Assembly: GCA_023229645.1 (NCBI GenBank)
Contig: JALNYU010000005.1
Span: 62,001-126,000, forward strand
DNA: 64,000 nucleotides
Reading direction: 5' to 3'
DNA from: Nevskia sp.
GTDB taxonomy: Bacteria > Pseudomonadota > Gammaproteobacteria > Nevskiales > Nevskiaceae
Position 1 is the first letter of the stretch. Each line of letters begins with the position of its first letter. The translations under genes were made by a program, and so were the position numbers. This document shows positions 42,784 to 50,793 of the stretch, piece after piece. The notes under the pieces are model-generated. The model was not told where the DNA came from. It did no database searches and saw only the letters and a program-made list of their open reading frames with translations.

Positions 42784-44112
42784 TCAGTTGGTCAACTGCC
42801 GCATTAGATTTTCGTAATCTTCCTTCAGCCGATCATCTTCCAAACGCAGCTCGGCGATTTTGCGGTAAGCGTGCAAGACCGTCGTGTGATCTTTACCGAA
42901 GGCGTCGCCAATCTCAGGATAACTGTGCCGAGTTAGCTCCTTGGCGAGCGACATCGCAATTTGCCGCGGTCTTGCCAACGTTCGCGTACGGCGTGCAGAA
43001 GTGAGATCGGCGAGTCGGATGTTGTAATACGTCGCAACGGTACGCTTGATATTTTCCAGCGTTACTGCCCGATCATACGAGGCCAGCATATCTTTCAAGC
43101 AAACCCGCGCAAAATCGACGGTAATCGGCGCGCCAGTTAAACGCGCCGAGGCGCTCAAGCGGTGCAGCGCACCTTCGAGCTCTCGGACGTTGGAGCGGAT
43201 GCGCTGGGCAACGAGTACCGCCACATCTTCCGGCAGGCGCACGCCGAGGGCATCGGCCTTGCTCAACAAAATTGCCATTCGGGTTTCGAATTCCGGGGGC
43301 TCAATCGGCACTGATAAGCCCCAGGTGAAGCGCGATTTCAAGCGGTCATCGAGCGCATCCAACTCGCGCGGGTAACGGTCGCAAGTCAGTACGATCTGCT
43401 TGCGGCCATCGATCAACGCATTGAAAGTATGGAAAAATTCTTCCTGTGAATGCTCTTTCCCGGCGAGAAAGTGAATGTCGTCGATCAACAGGGCATCGAC
43501 GCTGCGGTAGAAATTTTTGAACTCCACCTGCCGGCCGAAACGAATCGCCGAAACCATTTGGTTAAACCATTGTTCGGCGCCGACGTAAATGATTCTGGCG
43601 TTGGCTTTATTCGACAAAATGGCGTTGCCAACACCGTGCATCAAGTGCGTTTTGCCGAGGCCGGATTCACCGTAAATCAGCAGCGGGTTGTAAACCGCGC
43701 CAGGGCTACTCGCTACGTGCAAACCGGCTGCGCGCGCTTGTGAGTTCGATTTACCTTCGATAAACGATTCCAGCGTGTAACGCGGGTCGAGCTTGCCGCG
43801 GCCATACGGCATGGGGTCTTCGTGCATCGCGCCAGTGGCGCTGTCGCCATTGCGCGGGCTGTCGGCCGCGACTCCGCCAACGGCGAGATTAACCATCAAA
43901 TCGTAGCCGGCAAGGCCGGAGACTGCGCGTTGAATACGGCCGAGATAATCACTGCGGACGCGATCCATGACGATGCGGTTTGGCGCCAGCAACGTGATCT
44001 GATCTTCAGCGAGCACCACGCGCAATGGCCGTATCCAGGTGTTGATATCCTTGTCGGGCAGATCCGCTTCTAAACGGGCAAGGCAGCGATCCCAGAGGTC
44101 ATGGTTCAGCAT
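42784..44112 (-). CDS. dnaA: Chromosomal replication initiator DnaA
   Basis: A 442-residue initiator. N-terminal domain I has WIRPL; the AAA+ domain III has Walker A GESGLGKTHLMH, Walker B LLIDDIHFLAGK and the arginine-finger region SRFTWGLSV. Domain IV has the DNA-binding signature GKDHTTVLHAYRKI. The linker is short. Direction is leftward into the dnaN spacer. If the origin lies there, dnaA is transcribed toward it, unlike the leading-strand genes on each side. Confidence 0.97.
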   Translation of the reverse strand: MLNHDLWDRCLARLEADLPDKDINTWIRPLRVVLAEDQITLLAPNRIVMDRVRSDYLGRIQRAVSGLAGYDLMVNLAVGGVAADSPRNGDSATGAMHEDPMPYGRGKLDPRYTLESFIEGKSNSQARAAGLHVASSPGAVYNPLLIYGESGLGKTHLMHGVGNAILSNKANARIIYVGAEQWFNQMVSAIRFGRQVEFKNFYRSVDALLIDDIHFLAGKEHSQEEFFHTFNALIDGRKQIVLTCDRYPRELDALDDRLKSRFTWGLSVPIEPPEFETRMAILLSKADALGVRLPEDVAVLVAQRIRSNVRELEGALHRLSASARLTGAPITVDFARVCLKDMLASYDRAVTLENIKRTVATYYNIRLADLTSARRTRTLARPRQIAMSLAKELTRHSYPEIGDAFGKDHTTVLHAYRKIAELRLEDDRLKEDYENLMRQLTN

Positions 44113-44253
44113 AGTGCGGGTTTCAATATCTTTGAAAGTCTGGGACAGAGATCAGTCTATACCTGCGGTCGCGAGACGATCCATAGTGCGTGCCGCTTGC
44201 CGGTCGCAGTGGTTTGCCGATAAACTCCGCGTCCGCTATCGAGATCCAGTGTC

Positions 44254-44388
44254 ATGAAACGTACTTTCCAGCCGCACAGCCTGCGCCGTAAGCGCACCCA
44301 CGGTTTCCGTGCCCGTATGGCCACCAAGGGCGGCCGTCTGGTATTAGCGCGTCGTCGCGCGAAAGGCCGTGCACGTCTGATTCCGTAA
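44254..44388 (+). CDS. rpmH: 50S ribosomal protein L34
   Basis: A 44-residue protein, MKRTFQPHSLRRKRTHGFR at the N terminus and arginine-rich throughout, exactly as in the L34 family. It is the first gene of the rightward cluster, separated from dnaA by a 141-base divergent promoter region that has no clear DnaA boxes. rnpA follows 8 bases later. Confidence 0.97.
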   Translation: MKRTFQPHSLRRKRTHGFRARMATKGGRLVLARRRAKGRARLIP

Positions 44389-44396
44389 CGCATCCC

Positions 44397-44792
44397 GTGG
44401 CATCAGGCGCGCGCTTTGAGCCCAGCGCCCGACTTCGTAAACCTGCGGAATTCAAGCTGGTCTTCACTGAAGGCCAACGTGTAAAGCGCCAGTTGTTGGC
44501 AGCGAGTTTCCGGCCGAATCAAGGGGAACAAGCCCGATTAGGGCTGGCAATCGCAAAAAAAGCGGTTGCCTCTGCTTGTGCACGAAATCGCATCAAACGG
44601 TTGATACGTGAAAATTTTCGCCAAAATCGCAACCGCTTGCCGGCCGTTGATTTTGTGTTCTACGTGCAGCCTGGTGTGGCGGATTTGAGCAATACGCTAC
44701 TTCGCGACGTGCTCGCCGAGATTTGGACTAAAGTGATCGAACGATGCGCTCGCTACTCGTCGCCACCATCCGCATCTATCAAAACACGCTAA
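44397..44792 (+). CDS. rnpA: Ribonuclease P protein component
   Basis: A 131-residue basic RNase P protein. The RNR motif ARNRIKRLIRENFRQ binds the M1 RNA, and the N-terminal leader-binding groove contains RLRKPAEFKLVFTEGQR. The GTG start, 8 bases after rpmH, fits. It overlaps yidD by 49 bases, as commonly seen in this cluster. Its C-terminal tail may be affected by the overlap. Confidence 0.94.
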   Translation: MASGARFEPSARLRKPAEFKLVFTEGQRVKRQLLAASFRPNQGEQARLGLAIAKKAVASACARNRIKRLIRENFRQNRNRLPAVDFVFYVQPGVADLSNTLLRDVLAEIWTKVIERCARYSSPPSASIKTR

Positions 44793-44959
44793 GCCCGATA
44801 CTCGGGCCGCGCTGCCGTTTCTATCCGAGTTGTTCCCATTATGCGGTCGAAGCGATCGAACGCCACGGTGCCGCGCGCGGCAGCCTGCTGGCGGCAAAAC
44901 GCATCGCCCGCTGCCACCCGTTGAACGCGGGCGGTTTTGATCCTGTACCGGAGCGCTGA
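44744..44959 (+). CDS. yidD: YidD membrane protein insertion efficiency factor
   Basis: A 71-residue protein with the family motif ISPxLGxxCRFxPSCSxY (here TLSPILGPRCRFYPSCSHYA) and RCHPLNAGGFDPVP. YidD assists YidC in insertion of some membrane proteins. It overlaps rnpA by 49 bases and ends 5 bases before yidC. Confidence 0.95.
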   Translation: MRSLLVATIRIYQNTLSPILGPRCRFYPSCSHYAVEAIERHGAARGSLLAAKRIARCHPLNAGGFDPVPER

Positions 44960-44964
44960 ATTCC

Positions 44965-46641
44965 ATGGAAAGCCGCCGCATGGCGCTGATCGCGCTGCTG
45001 GGTGTCATCCTGTATCTGATTTATCAGGCCTGGGAAACTGACTACCCGAAAATTCCCGTCGTCGCCTCGACGACTGCAACGAGCGCCGATGCGCCAGCAG
45101 CGGTGCCGGGTGCGCCTAGCGCTGCTGATGTTGTTGCGACGGTCGATACGCCGAGCAAAGATGGCGCTGCCGCGGCGAGCGCGCAACGCATTCATGTCGT
45201 CACCGATTTATTTGTCGCCGAGTTGCTAACGACCGGCGCCGAATTGCGCCACGTTGAGCTCAGCGCTTATCCGAAAGAAAAGAAAGACCCTGAGCGGAAG
45301 CTGGCGTTACTCGATGATCGAGACGGCCGCTTGTTTACGTTGCAAAGCGGCTTAGCTTTGCTTGCCGGCGATAAACAACTCGCGAATAGCCAAACACCGT
45401 TTACAACGGCGCAAACCGAATATTCGCTCGCTGAAGGTGCCGATACGCTGGAAGTACCGTTTGAATACGTCGATGCCAATGGCTACACGTTGCGTAAAAC
45501 CTATACGTTCAAGCGCGGCAGCTATCAGATTCAGCTCAAACAAACGCTGATCAATCACACCGGTGCAGCTTTGAGTGCGAGCCCGTATGCGCGCTGGCTG
45601 CGCAATACGCATACGCAAGAAAAGGAGGCACCGTTCATCCGCACATTCTCAGGGCTCGGTGTTTATCAGCAAAAGCCGGGCACTAGCGAATACTTGTTTA
45701 AGAAACACAAACTCGATTCGCTCGACAAAGAACCGTACACGTCTAAGCAAACTGGCGGCTGGCTGGCGATGTTGCAACATTATTTCGTTGCGGTGATCGT
45801 GCCACCAGCAGATGAAGCGCTGACATTTACCGCCAAGCCGGCAGGAAACGGTAACTACTACAGTTTGTATCAGGGTGCGACCAATCCGGTAGCCGATGGC
45901 GCCGAGCAGGATTACCCGCTGACGCTGTACATCGGCCCGAAAGCACAGGACAAACTCGACACCGTCGCCAAAGGCCTGGAACTGACCGAGGACTACGGCA
46001 TCCTCGCGCCGATCGCCAAGCCGCTGTTCAAAGTGTTGAGTTTCTTCCACACGCTGACCGGTAACTGGGGTTGGTCGATTATCCTGCTGACGCTGCTGGT
46101 TAAGTTGCTGTTCTATCCGCTATCCGCAGCCCAGTATCGCTCGATGGCGAAGATGAAGAAATTCACGCCGCGCATCGCCGAATTACGCGAGCGTCACGCT
46201 GACGACCGCGAACGCCTGAACAAGGCGATGATGGATTTGTACAAGAAAGAAGGCTTCAACCCGCTCGCTGGCTGCTGGCCGATGCTGGTGCAGATGCCGG
46301 TATTTTTCTCGCTGTACTGGGTGCTGGTTGAAAGCGTCGAACTGCGGCAAGCGCCGTTCATGCTTTGGGTGAACGATCTTTCCGCCGCCGATCCGCTTTA
46401 CATCCTGCCGATTCTGTACGGCGCATCGATGTGGTTGCAGCAGCGCATGTCGGGTCAGACGGCGACGATGGACCCAACCCAGGCCAAGGTCATGAACGTG
46501 ATGCCGATCGCCTTTACCGGCATGTTCCTGTTCTTCCCGGCCGGTCTGGTCGTCTATTGGTTCGTCAGCAATGTCGTCGGCATCTTGCAACAGAAGCTGA
46601 TCACTTGGCAGATGACGGGCAAGGCGGTTGCCGCCAAGTAA
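44965..46641 (+). CDS. yidC: Membrane protein insertase YidC
   Basis: A 558-residue Oxa1-family insertase of the gram-negative type: one N-terminal helix (LIALLGVILYLIYQAWE), a large periplasmic beta-domain to about residue 340, then five core helices beginning near GWSIILLTLLVKLLFYPLSA. The positively charged groove residue is expected in this first core helix, and the C-terminal block NVMPIAFTGMFLFFPAGLVVYWF is well conserved. It acts alone or with SecYEG to insert inner-membrane proteins. mnmE follows 17 bases later. Confidence 0.96.
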   Translation: MESRRMALIALLGVILYLIYQAWETDYPKIPVVASTTATSADAPAAVPGAPSAADVVATVDTPSKDGAAAASAQRIHVVTDLFVAELLTTGAELRHVELSAYPKEKKDPERKLALLDDRDGRLFTLQSGLALLAGDKQLANSQTPFTTAQTEYSLAEGADTLEVPFEYVDANGYTLRKTYTFKRGSYQIQLKQTLINHTGAALSASPYARWLRNTHTQEKEAPFIRTFSGLGVYQQKPGTSEYLFKKHKLDSLDKEPYTSKQTGGWLAMLQHYFVAVIVPPADEALTFTAKPAGNGNYYSLYQGATNPVADGAEQDYPLTLYIGPKAQDKLDTVAKGLELTEDYGILAPIAKPLFKVLSFFHTLTGNWGWSIILLTLLVKLLFYPLSAAQYRSMAKMKKFTPRIAELRERHADDRERLNKAMMDLYKKEGFNPLAGCWPMLVQMPVFFSLYWVLVESVELRQAPFMLWVNDLSAADPLYILPILYGASMWLQQRMSGQTATMDPTQAKVMNVMPIAFTGMFLFFPAGLVVYWFVSNVVGILQQKLITWQMTGKAVAAK

Positions 46642-46658
46642 CGCGTCCTAATGCCGCG

Positions 46659-48008
46659 ATGAGCGCCCGTACCGACACCATCGCCGCGATCGCGACGGCG
46701 TCTGGGCGCGGCGCCGTGGGCATGTTGCGTATTTCCGGGCCGCAAGCGGCAGCAATTGCCGAGCAATTAGCCGGGACGTTGCCGCAGCCGCGTAAAGCCG
46801 GCTTGCGTGATTTTCGGGATGGCGATGGCAATGTCATCGACAGCGGCCTGGTGCTGTACTTCCCGGCACCGAATTCGTTTACCGGCGAAGCAGTTATCGA
46901 ACTGCAAGGTCACGGCGGGCCGTTCGTACTCGATTTATTGCTGCAATCCGCCTGCGCCGCCGGCGCTCGCCCGGCCCGGCCCGGCGAATTTTCCGAACGC
47001 GCGTTTATCAACGGCAAGCTCGACCTCGCCCAAGCTGAAGCGATTGCCGATTTGATCGATGCCGGCAGCGCCGCCGCGGTACGCGCCGCCAGCCGCTCCC
47101 TGCACGGCGAATTTTCCCGGCACGTCGCCGCAATGGTCGAAACCTTGATCAGCTTGCGTGCCGATCTCGAAGCCGCGCTTGATTTCGCCGATGAAGATGT
47201 CCCTTGGCTAAACGGTACGCAGCTGGGCGATCGGCTGCGACAACTCACAGCCGCACTTACCGACGTGCTGCAACGCGCCACGCAAGGGCGGCGACTACGC
47301 GAAGGCTTGACGGTGGCCATCGCCGGTCGGCCAAACGTCGGCAAATCAACCTTACTGAATCACCTTTCCGGCACTGAAGCCGCAATCGTTTCGCCGCAGG
47401 CCGGCACGACGCGCGACGTGCTGCGCGAACATCTCGTGTTCGCCGGCTTAGCGCTCACCGTGCTTGATACCGCCGGTTTGCGCGACACCGACGATGCGAT
47501 TGAGCGCGAAGGTATTCGCCGCGCCTGGGCGGCACTCGCGCAAGCAGAACTTGCGCTGTTCGTCGCCGACGATAATCAGGGTTTGACGGCCGAAGACCGC
47601 GTGCTGCTGGCGCAACTGCCGGCCGACTTACCGGTACTGCTGTTGTTCAATAAATGCGATCTCAGCGGGCAAACCGCGGGTCGCTGCGGCGACGTTGATC
47701 AATGGTCGGCGCTTCGTGTTTCTGCGGCGGAGGACCTTGGGTTCACCGAACTGGCAGCTGAGATTCGCACGCGTGCCGGCATCGCCGATGTCGGCGCTGA
47801 TGCATTTACCGCGCGTGCCCGGCACCTCGACGCGCTACGGCTGGCGCAAAATCATGTTGATGCGGCAATGAAGCAGGTTAACGCGGCGCCGGAACTGGTT
47901 GCTGAAGAACTGCGCTTAGCGCAACAAGCACTTGATGAAATTACTGGCCGCTTTAATTCAGACGACTTGCTCGGGCGTATTTTCAGCCGCTTTTGCCTCG
48001 GTAAATAA
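46659..48008 (+). CDS. mnmE: tRNA modification GTPase MnmE (TrmE)
   Basis: A 449-residue enzyme that, with MnmG, modifies wobble uridine (cmnm5U). The N-terminal tetrahydrofolate-binding domain begins DTIAAIATASGRGAVGMLRISG. The GTPase is inserted at about residues 215-370, with G1 GRPNVGKST, G3 DTAGLRDT and G4 NKCD. The C terminus IFSRFCLGK contains the conserved catalytic-region cysteine. The start ATG was set at MSARTDT, since the longer frame runs inside yidC. MnmG is not downstream, unlike in most relatives. Confidence 0.96.
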   Translation: MSARTDTIAAIATASGRGAVGMLRISGPQAAAIAEQLAGTLPQPRKAGLRDFRDGDGNVIDSGLVLYFPAPNSFTGEAVIELQGHGGPFVLDLLLQSACAAGARPARPGEFSERAFINGKLDLAQAEAIADLIDAGSAAAVRAASRSLHGEFSRHVAAMVETLISLRADLEAALDFADEDVPWLNGTQLGDRLRQLTAALTDVLQRATQGRRLREGLTVAIAGRPNVGKSTLLNHLSGTEAAIVSPQAGTTRDVLREHLVFAGLALTVLDTAGLRDTDDAIEREGIRRAWAALAQAELALFVADDNQGLTAEDRVLLAQLPADLPVLLLFNKCDLSGQTAGRCGDVDQWSALRVSAAEDLGFTELAAEIRTRAGIADVGADAFTARARHLDALRLAQNHVDAAMKQVNAAPELVAEELRLAQQALDEITGRFNSDDLLGRIFSRFCLGK

Positions 48009-48120
48009 CGCCAACACGCGTGTAGCCGGTGCGCCAGCGCCGCACTGCAACATTTACAGTGGCGCATGACCGCCGCCGAGGGTTCGCGTAATGTGATGGG
48101 TCCACCGTTAGGAAACGGCG

Positions 48121-48570
48121 ATGACACCCGAAGCGCTGACCGAATACCTACACCGCAACATTCCGTTGTCCGCAGCTCTGCAAGCGCAGGTGCTCGCGTT
48201 TGACAACGAAAGTTTGGAAATCACCGCGCCGTTGACGCCAAACTTGAACCACCGCGGCACTGGTTTCGGCGGCAGCCTCGCGACCTTGGCGATCCTCGGC
48301 GGTTGGGCGCTGCTGAATCAAGCGTTGCAAAATCAGGGTTTGAACGCGCGCATCGTCGTGCAGCGTAGCGACTGCGAATTCTTCGAGCCCGCGACGGCAG
48401 ATTTCACCGCGGTTACTACCTTGTCCGCTCCGACGTGGGCGCGCTTTTTAGTGATGCTGGCCAAGCGCGGTCGGGCGCGAATCACGGTTGATACGCAGAT
48501 CCGCGCCGATGGTCGGTTTGTCGTCAGTCATCACGGTACTTTTGTTGCAATCGCTGATTTGTATAGCTGA
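48121..48570 (+). CDS. YiiD_C-type hot-dog thioesterase
   Basis: A 149-residue single hot-dog domain of the YiiD C-terminal (putative thioesterase) family. The family marks LTPNLNHRGTGFGGSLATLAIL and FEPATADFTAV are present. Such proteins are thought to hydrolyse acyl-CoA or acyl-ACP. It begins 112 bases after mnmE and is followed 9 bases later by the NUDIX fusion gene, so these two may form a unit. Substrate unknown. Confidence 0.82.
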   Translation: MTPEALTEYLHRNIPLSAALQAQVLAFDNESLEITAPLTPNLNHRGTGFGGSLATLAILGGWALLNQALQNQGLNARIVVQRSDCEFFEPATADFTAVTTLSAPTWARFLVMLAKRGRARITVDTQIRADGRFVVSHHGTFVAIADLYS

Positions 48571-48579
48571 GGAGTGTGC

Positions 48580-49530
48580 ATGAGTCGTTTCAAATACTGC
48601 CCGCAATGTGCGAGCCCGTTGATGTCGGCGTCGCACGGCGATGTGCACCGGCTGGCGTGCCCGGACCCGAATTGCGGCTACGTGCACTGGGATAATCCGG
48701 TGCCGGTGGTCGCGGCAATCGTCGAACACGAAGGTGAAATCGTGCTGGCGCGTAACGCGCTGTGGCCGCCGCATATGTTTGCGCTGATCACCGGCTTTCT
48801 CGAAAAGCACGATCCAGACCCCGCTGCCGGCGTGCTGCGCGAGGTCGAGGAAGAACTTGGATTACGCGGCCGAATTGCCGAATTTATCGGCTTTTATCCA
48901 TTCGAACGGATGAACCAGATCATCATCGCGTATCACGTCGTTGCCGAAGGCACGATTCGGTTGAACGAAGAACTGGTTGAATACAAAAAACTGCCAGCTG
49001 AACAAATTCGGCCGTGGCCGGCGGGTACCGGCTACGCGGTGCGCGACTGGTTGCTGCGTAAGGGCGTAGCGCCGTTACCGTTCGACCGCGGCATGATGCG
49101 CAAACCGCGTAACTGGCACGCCATCGACGATTTCGTCCTGACTGGCGGCCAACCTAGCGCCGAAGAGCTGCGCTCGCTGCACGCGATTGGCGTTGAAACC
49201 GTGATCAACCTCGCGCTCAGTACCTCTGAATATGCGTTGCCGGATGAGCGCGCGGTTGTCGAAGCGCTGGGCATGAATTACGTCCATATCCCGGTAATTT
49301 GGGAAACGCCGACGCTCGCCGACTTCGAACAGTTCTGTGCCGCGATGGACGCCGCCAAAGGTCGCACCGTGTTTATCCACTGCGCCGAAAACAAGCGCGT
49401 GTCGAGCTTCCTCTACCTTTACCGTGTCCTGCGTTTAGGCTTGTCGAAAACGGAGGCCGAGCAGGACCTCGGTGCAGTTTGGACGCCGGAAGCGCAGTGG
49501 TTGGCGTATATCGAGGCGTTGTCAGCGTAA
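48580..49530 (+). CDS. NUDIX hydrolase fused to a tyrosine-phosphatase-like domain
   Basis: A 316-residue two-domain protein. Residues 1-35 hold a zinc ribbon (Cys 7, 10, 27, 32). Residues 40-160 form a NUDIX domain with the box at 72-94 (GFLEKHDPDP...REVEEELG), one residue longer than the canonical box and with Asp at the first Glu. After a short linker, residues 175-316 form a phosphatase-like domain (VLTGGQPSAEELRSLHAIGV) whose active-site loop is HCAENKR (Cys268, Arg273), the short CX4R form. The ATG follows GAGGAG. NUDIX suggests NAD- or NADH-type pyrophosphate hydrolysis; the phosphatase part belongs to the DUF442-like group. Confidence 0.85.
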   Translation: MSRFKYCPQCASPLMSASHGDVHRLACPDPNCGYVHWDNPVPVVAAIVEHEGEIVLARNALWPPHMFALITGFLEKHDPDPAAGVLREVEEELGLRGRIAEFIGFYPFERMNQIIIAYHVVAEGTIRLNEELVEYKKLPAEQIRPWPAGTGYAVRDWLLRKGVAPLPFDRGMMRKPRNWHAIDDFVLTGGQPSAEELRSLHAIGVETVINLALSTSEYALPDERAVVEALGMNYVHIPVIWETPTLADFEQFCAAMDAAKGRTVFIHCAENKRVSSFLYLYRVLRLGLSKTEAEQDLGAVWTPEAQWLAYIEALSA

Positions 49531-49604
49531 CTATGAGCGCGCCTGATGTGATCGATGTGTCGTCGATGGCGCATGTTCAATTTTGATTTACTTAACCGAC
49601 CACC

Positions 49605-49619
49605 AAAGATAGTATCTTT
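49605..49619. promoter_or_regulatory. Palindrome upstream of an AT-rich membrane-protein gene
   Basis: AAAGATA-G-TATCTTT is a perfect 7-bp inverted repeat with a single central base. It lies 46 bases before the start codon of the following gene, in unusually AT-rich sequence, so it may be an operator or part of the promoter. Confidence 0.4.
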
Positions 49620-49664
49620 TAGAGTGACAGCGGGTTCATTTTGTTTTTTTGGGGGCAAGGACGC

Positions 49665-50144
49665 ATGCGTAAAATCGCAATAAGATCGTGGATATCAAAG
49701 GTATCCATAACAGCGCTTTCAGCCTTCCTTTGGGCCATAGGGCTGTTCTATTGTCAGTGGCAGCAAGCCCAGTGGAGCACGCCCTCGCCGAGATTGCTTT
49801 CTCAATTAGCAAAAGGTGATTATTCGAGCTATTTGGCCAACTCATTCTTTGGTCAGCTGGCTGTTTTTTTTCCGCTATATTTCCTGATGGCGGTTATCGC
49901 GTATAAGTTAAAAATAATGAGAAGTGTGCTTTCTGGGCTTCTTATTTTTGGGTTATATGTAATAGTCTCTTCGTCAATTTCCGCCATATATTTGGAAAAT
50001 AATTACGGACTGAGCAGTATGACCGGCCAGCTCGATCAAGCCTTTTCTATTGTCGCGACGGTTTTGGGGTTTATGGGGTTAACGGCAGCGTTCAGGTTTC
50101 TTTTTAAAGATCAGCGGCATGAAATAGGCACGTCAATTGGCTGA
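49665..50144 (+). CDS. Small integral membrane protein, unknown function
   Basis: A 159-residue protein with about four hydrophobic segments (near 13-32, 65-83, 90-112 and 135-150 in the chosen frame). No recognised domain. The chosen ATG follows AAGGA, preferred to an upstream ATG giving eight more residues. Its DNA is much less GC-rich than the neighbouring genes, with many A- and T-ending codons, suggesting recent acquisition. No partner gene is obvious. Confidence 0.65.
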   Translation: MRKIAIRSWISKVSITALSAFLWAIGLFYCQWQQAQWSTPSPRLLSQLAKGDYSSYLANSFFGQLAVFFPLYFLMAVIAYKLKIMRSVLSGLLIFGLYVIVSSSISAIYLENNYGLSSMTGQLDQAFSIVATVLGFMGLTAAFRFLFKDQRHEIGTSIG

Positions 50145-50274
50145 TGTGTTTGCGTTCACCGGCGCCATTGTCTGCGTTCTTAAAGGTCCTCAACAGCGGT
50201 ATGGCCGTCATCTGTGGGGCCAGTGTTTAAACTTAAGGCCCTTCCATTGAAACAAAACGATTGAGTTTTCTCGG

Positions 50275-50793
50275 ATGAACGTACTGGAAACCGAACGCTT
50301 GCAATTGCGCCGTCTTGTCGTCGATGACGCACCGTTTATTTTCGACTTATTGAATCAGCCTTCGTGGCTGCGCTACATCGGCGATAAAGGCATTCGGACT
50401 TTGGACGATGCCCGGAATTACATCGTGAATGGGCCGATGGCGATGTATCAGCGGAACGGTTTTGGGCTTTATCTGACGGTGCTGAAAGAAGGCGGCGCAC
50501 CGATTGGGTTATGTGGCTTGATCAAGCGCGATACCTTGGATGACGTCGATATCGGCTTCGCATTTCATCCCGATTATTGGAATTGTGGTTACGCATTGGA
50601 AGCCGCAGCAGCGGTGCTCACACACGGCTTACGGGACTTTAACCTGCCACGCGTCGTTGCCATCGCCTCGCAGGATAACGATAGCTCGATTCGCTTACTG
50701 GAGAAGATCGGCCTTCGTTTTCAGCGCCGCTTGCAGCTGACGCCAGACAGCACTGAAGTCAGCTACTTTGTGCACGAAAAACTAGCTGCGTAA
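50275..50793 (+). CDS. GNAT-family N-acetyltransferase (RimJ/RimL-like)
   Basis: A 172-residue GCN5-type acetyltransferase. The N terminus LETERLQLRRLVVDDAPFIFDLLNQP is typical of the RimJ/RimL/YdaF group, and IGFAFHPDYWNCGYALEAA is motif A with the acetyl-CoA loop. The C terminus matches IASQDNDSSIRLLEKIGLRF. These enzymes acetylate protein N-termini or small amines; the substrate is unknown. The last 12 bases overlap the 3' end of the convergent DUF1501 gene. Confidence 0.85.
   Translation: MNVLETERLQLRRLVVDDAPFIFDLLNQPSWLRYIGDKGIRTLDDARNYIVNGPMAMYQRNGFGLYLTVLKEGGAPIGLCGLIKRDTLDDVDIGFAFHPDYWNCGYALEAAAAVLTHGLRDFNLPRVVAIASQDNDSSIRLLEKIGLRFQRRLQLTPDSTEVSYFVHEKLAA

Noticed and set aside
46365..46658. 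Upstream extension of the mnmE frame inside yidC
   Set aside because: The extension lies within yidC in another frame; MnmE homologues start at the inner ATG.
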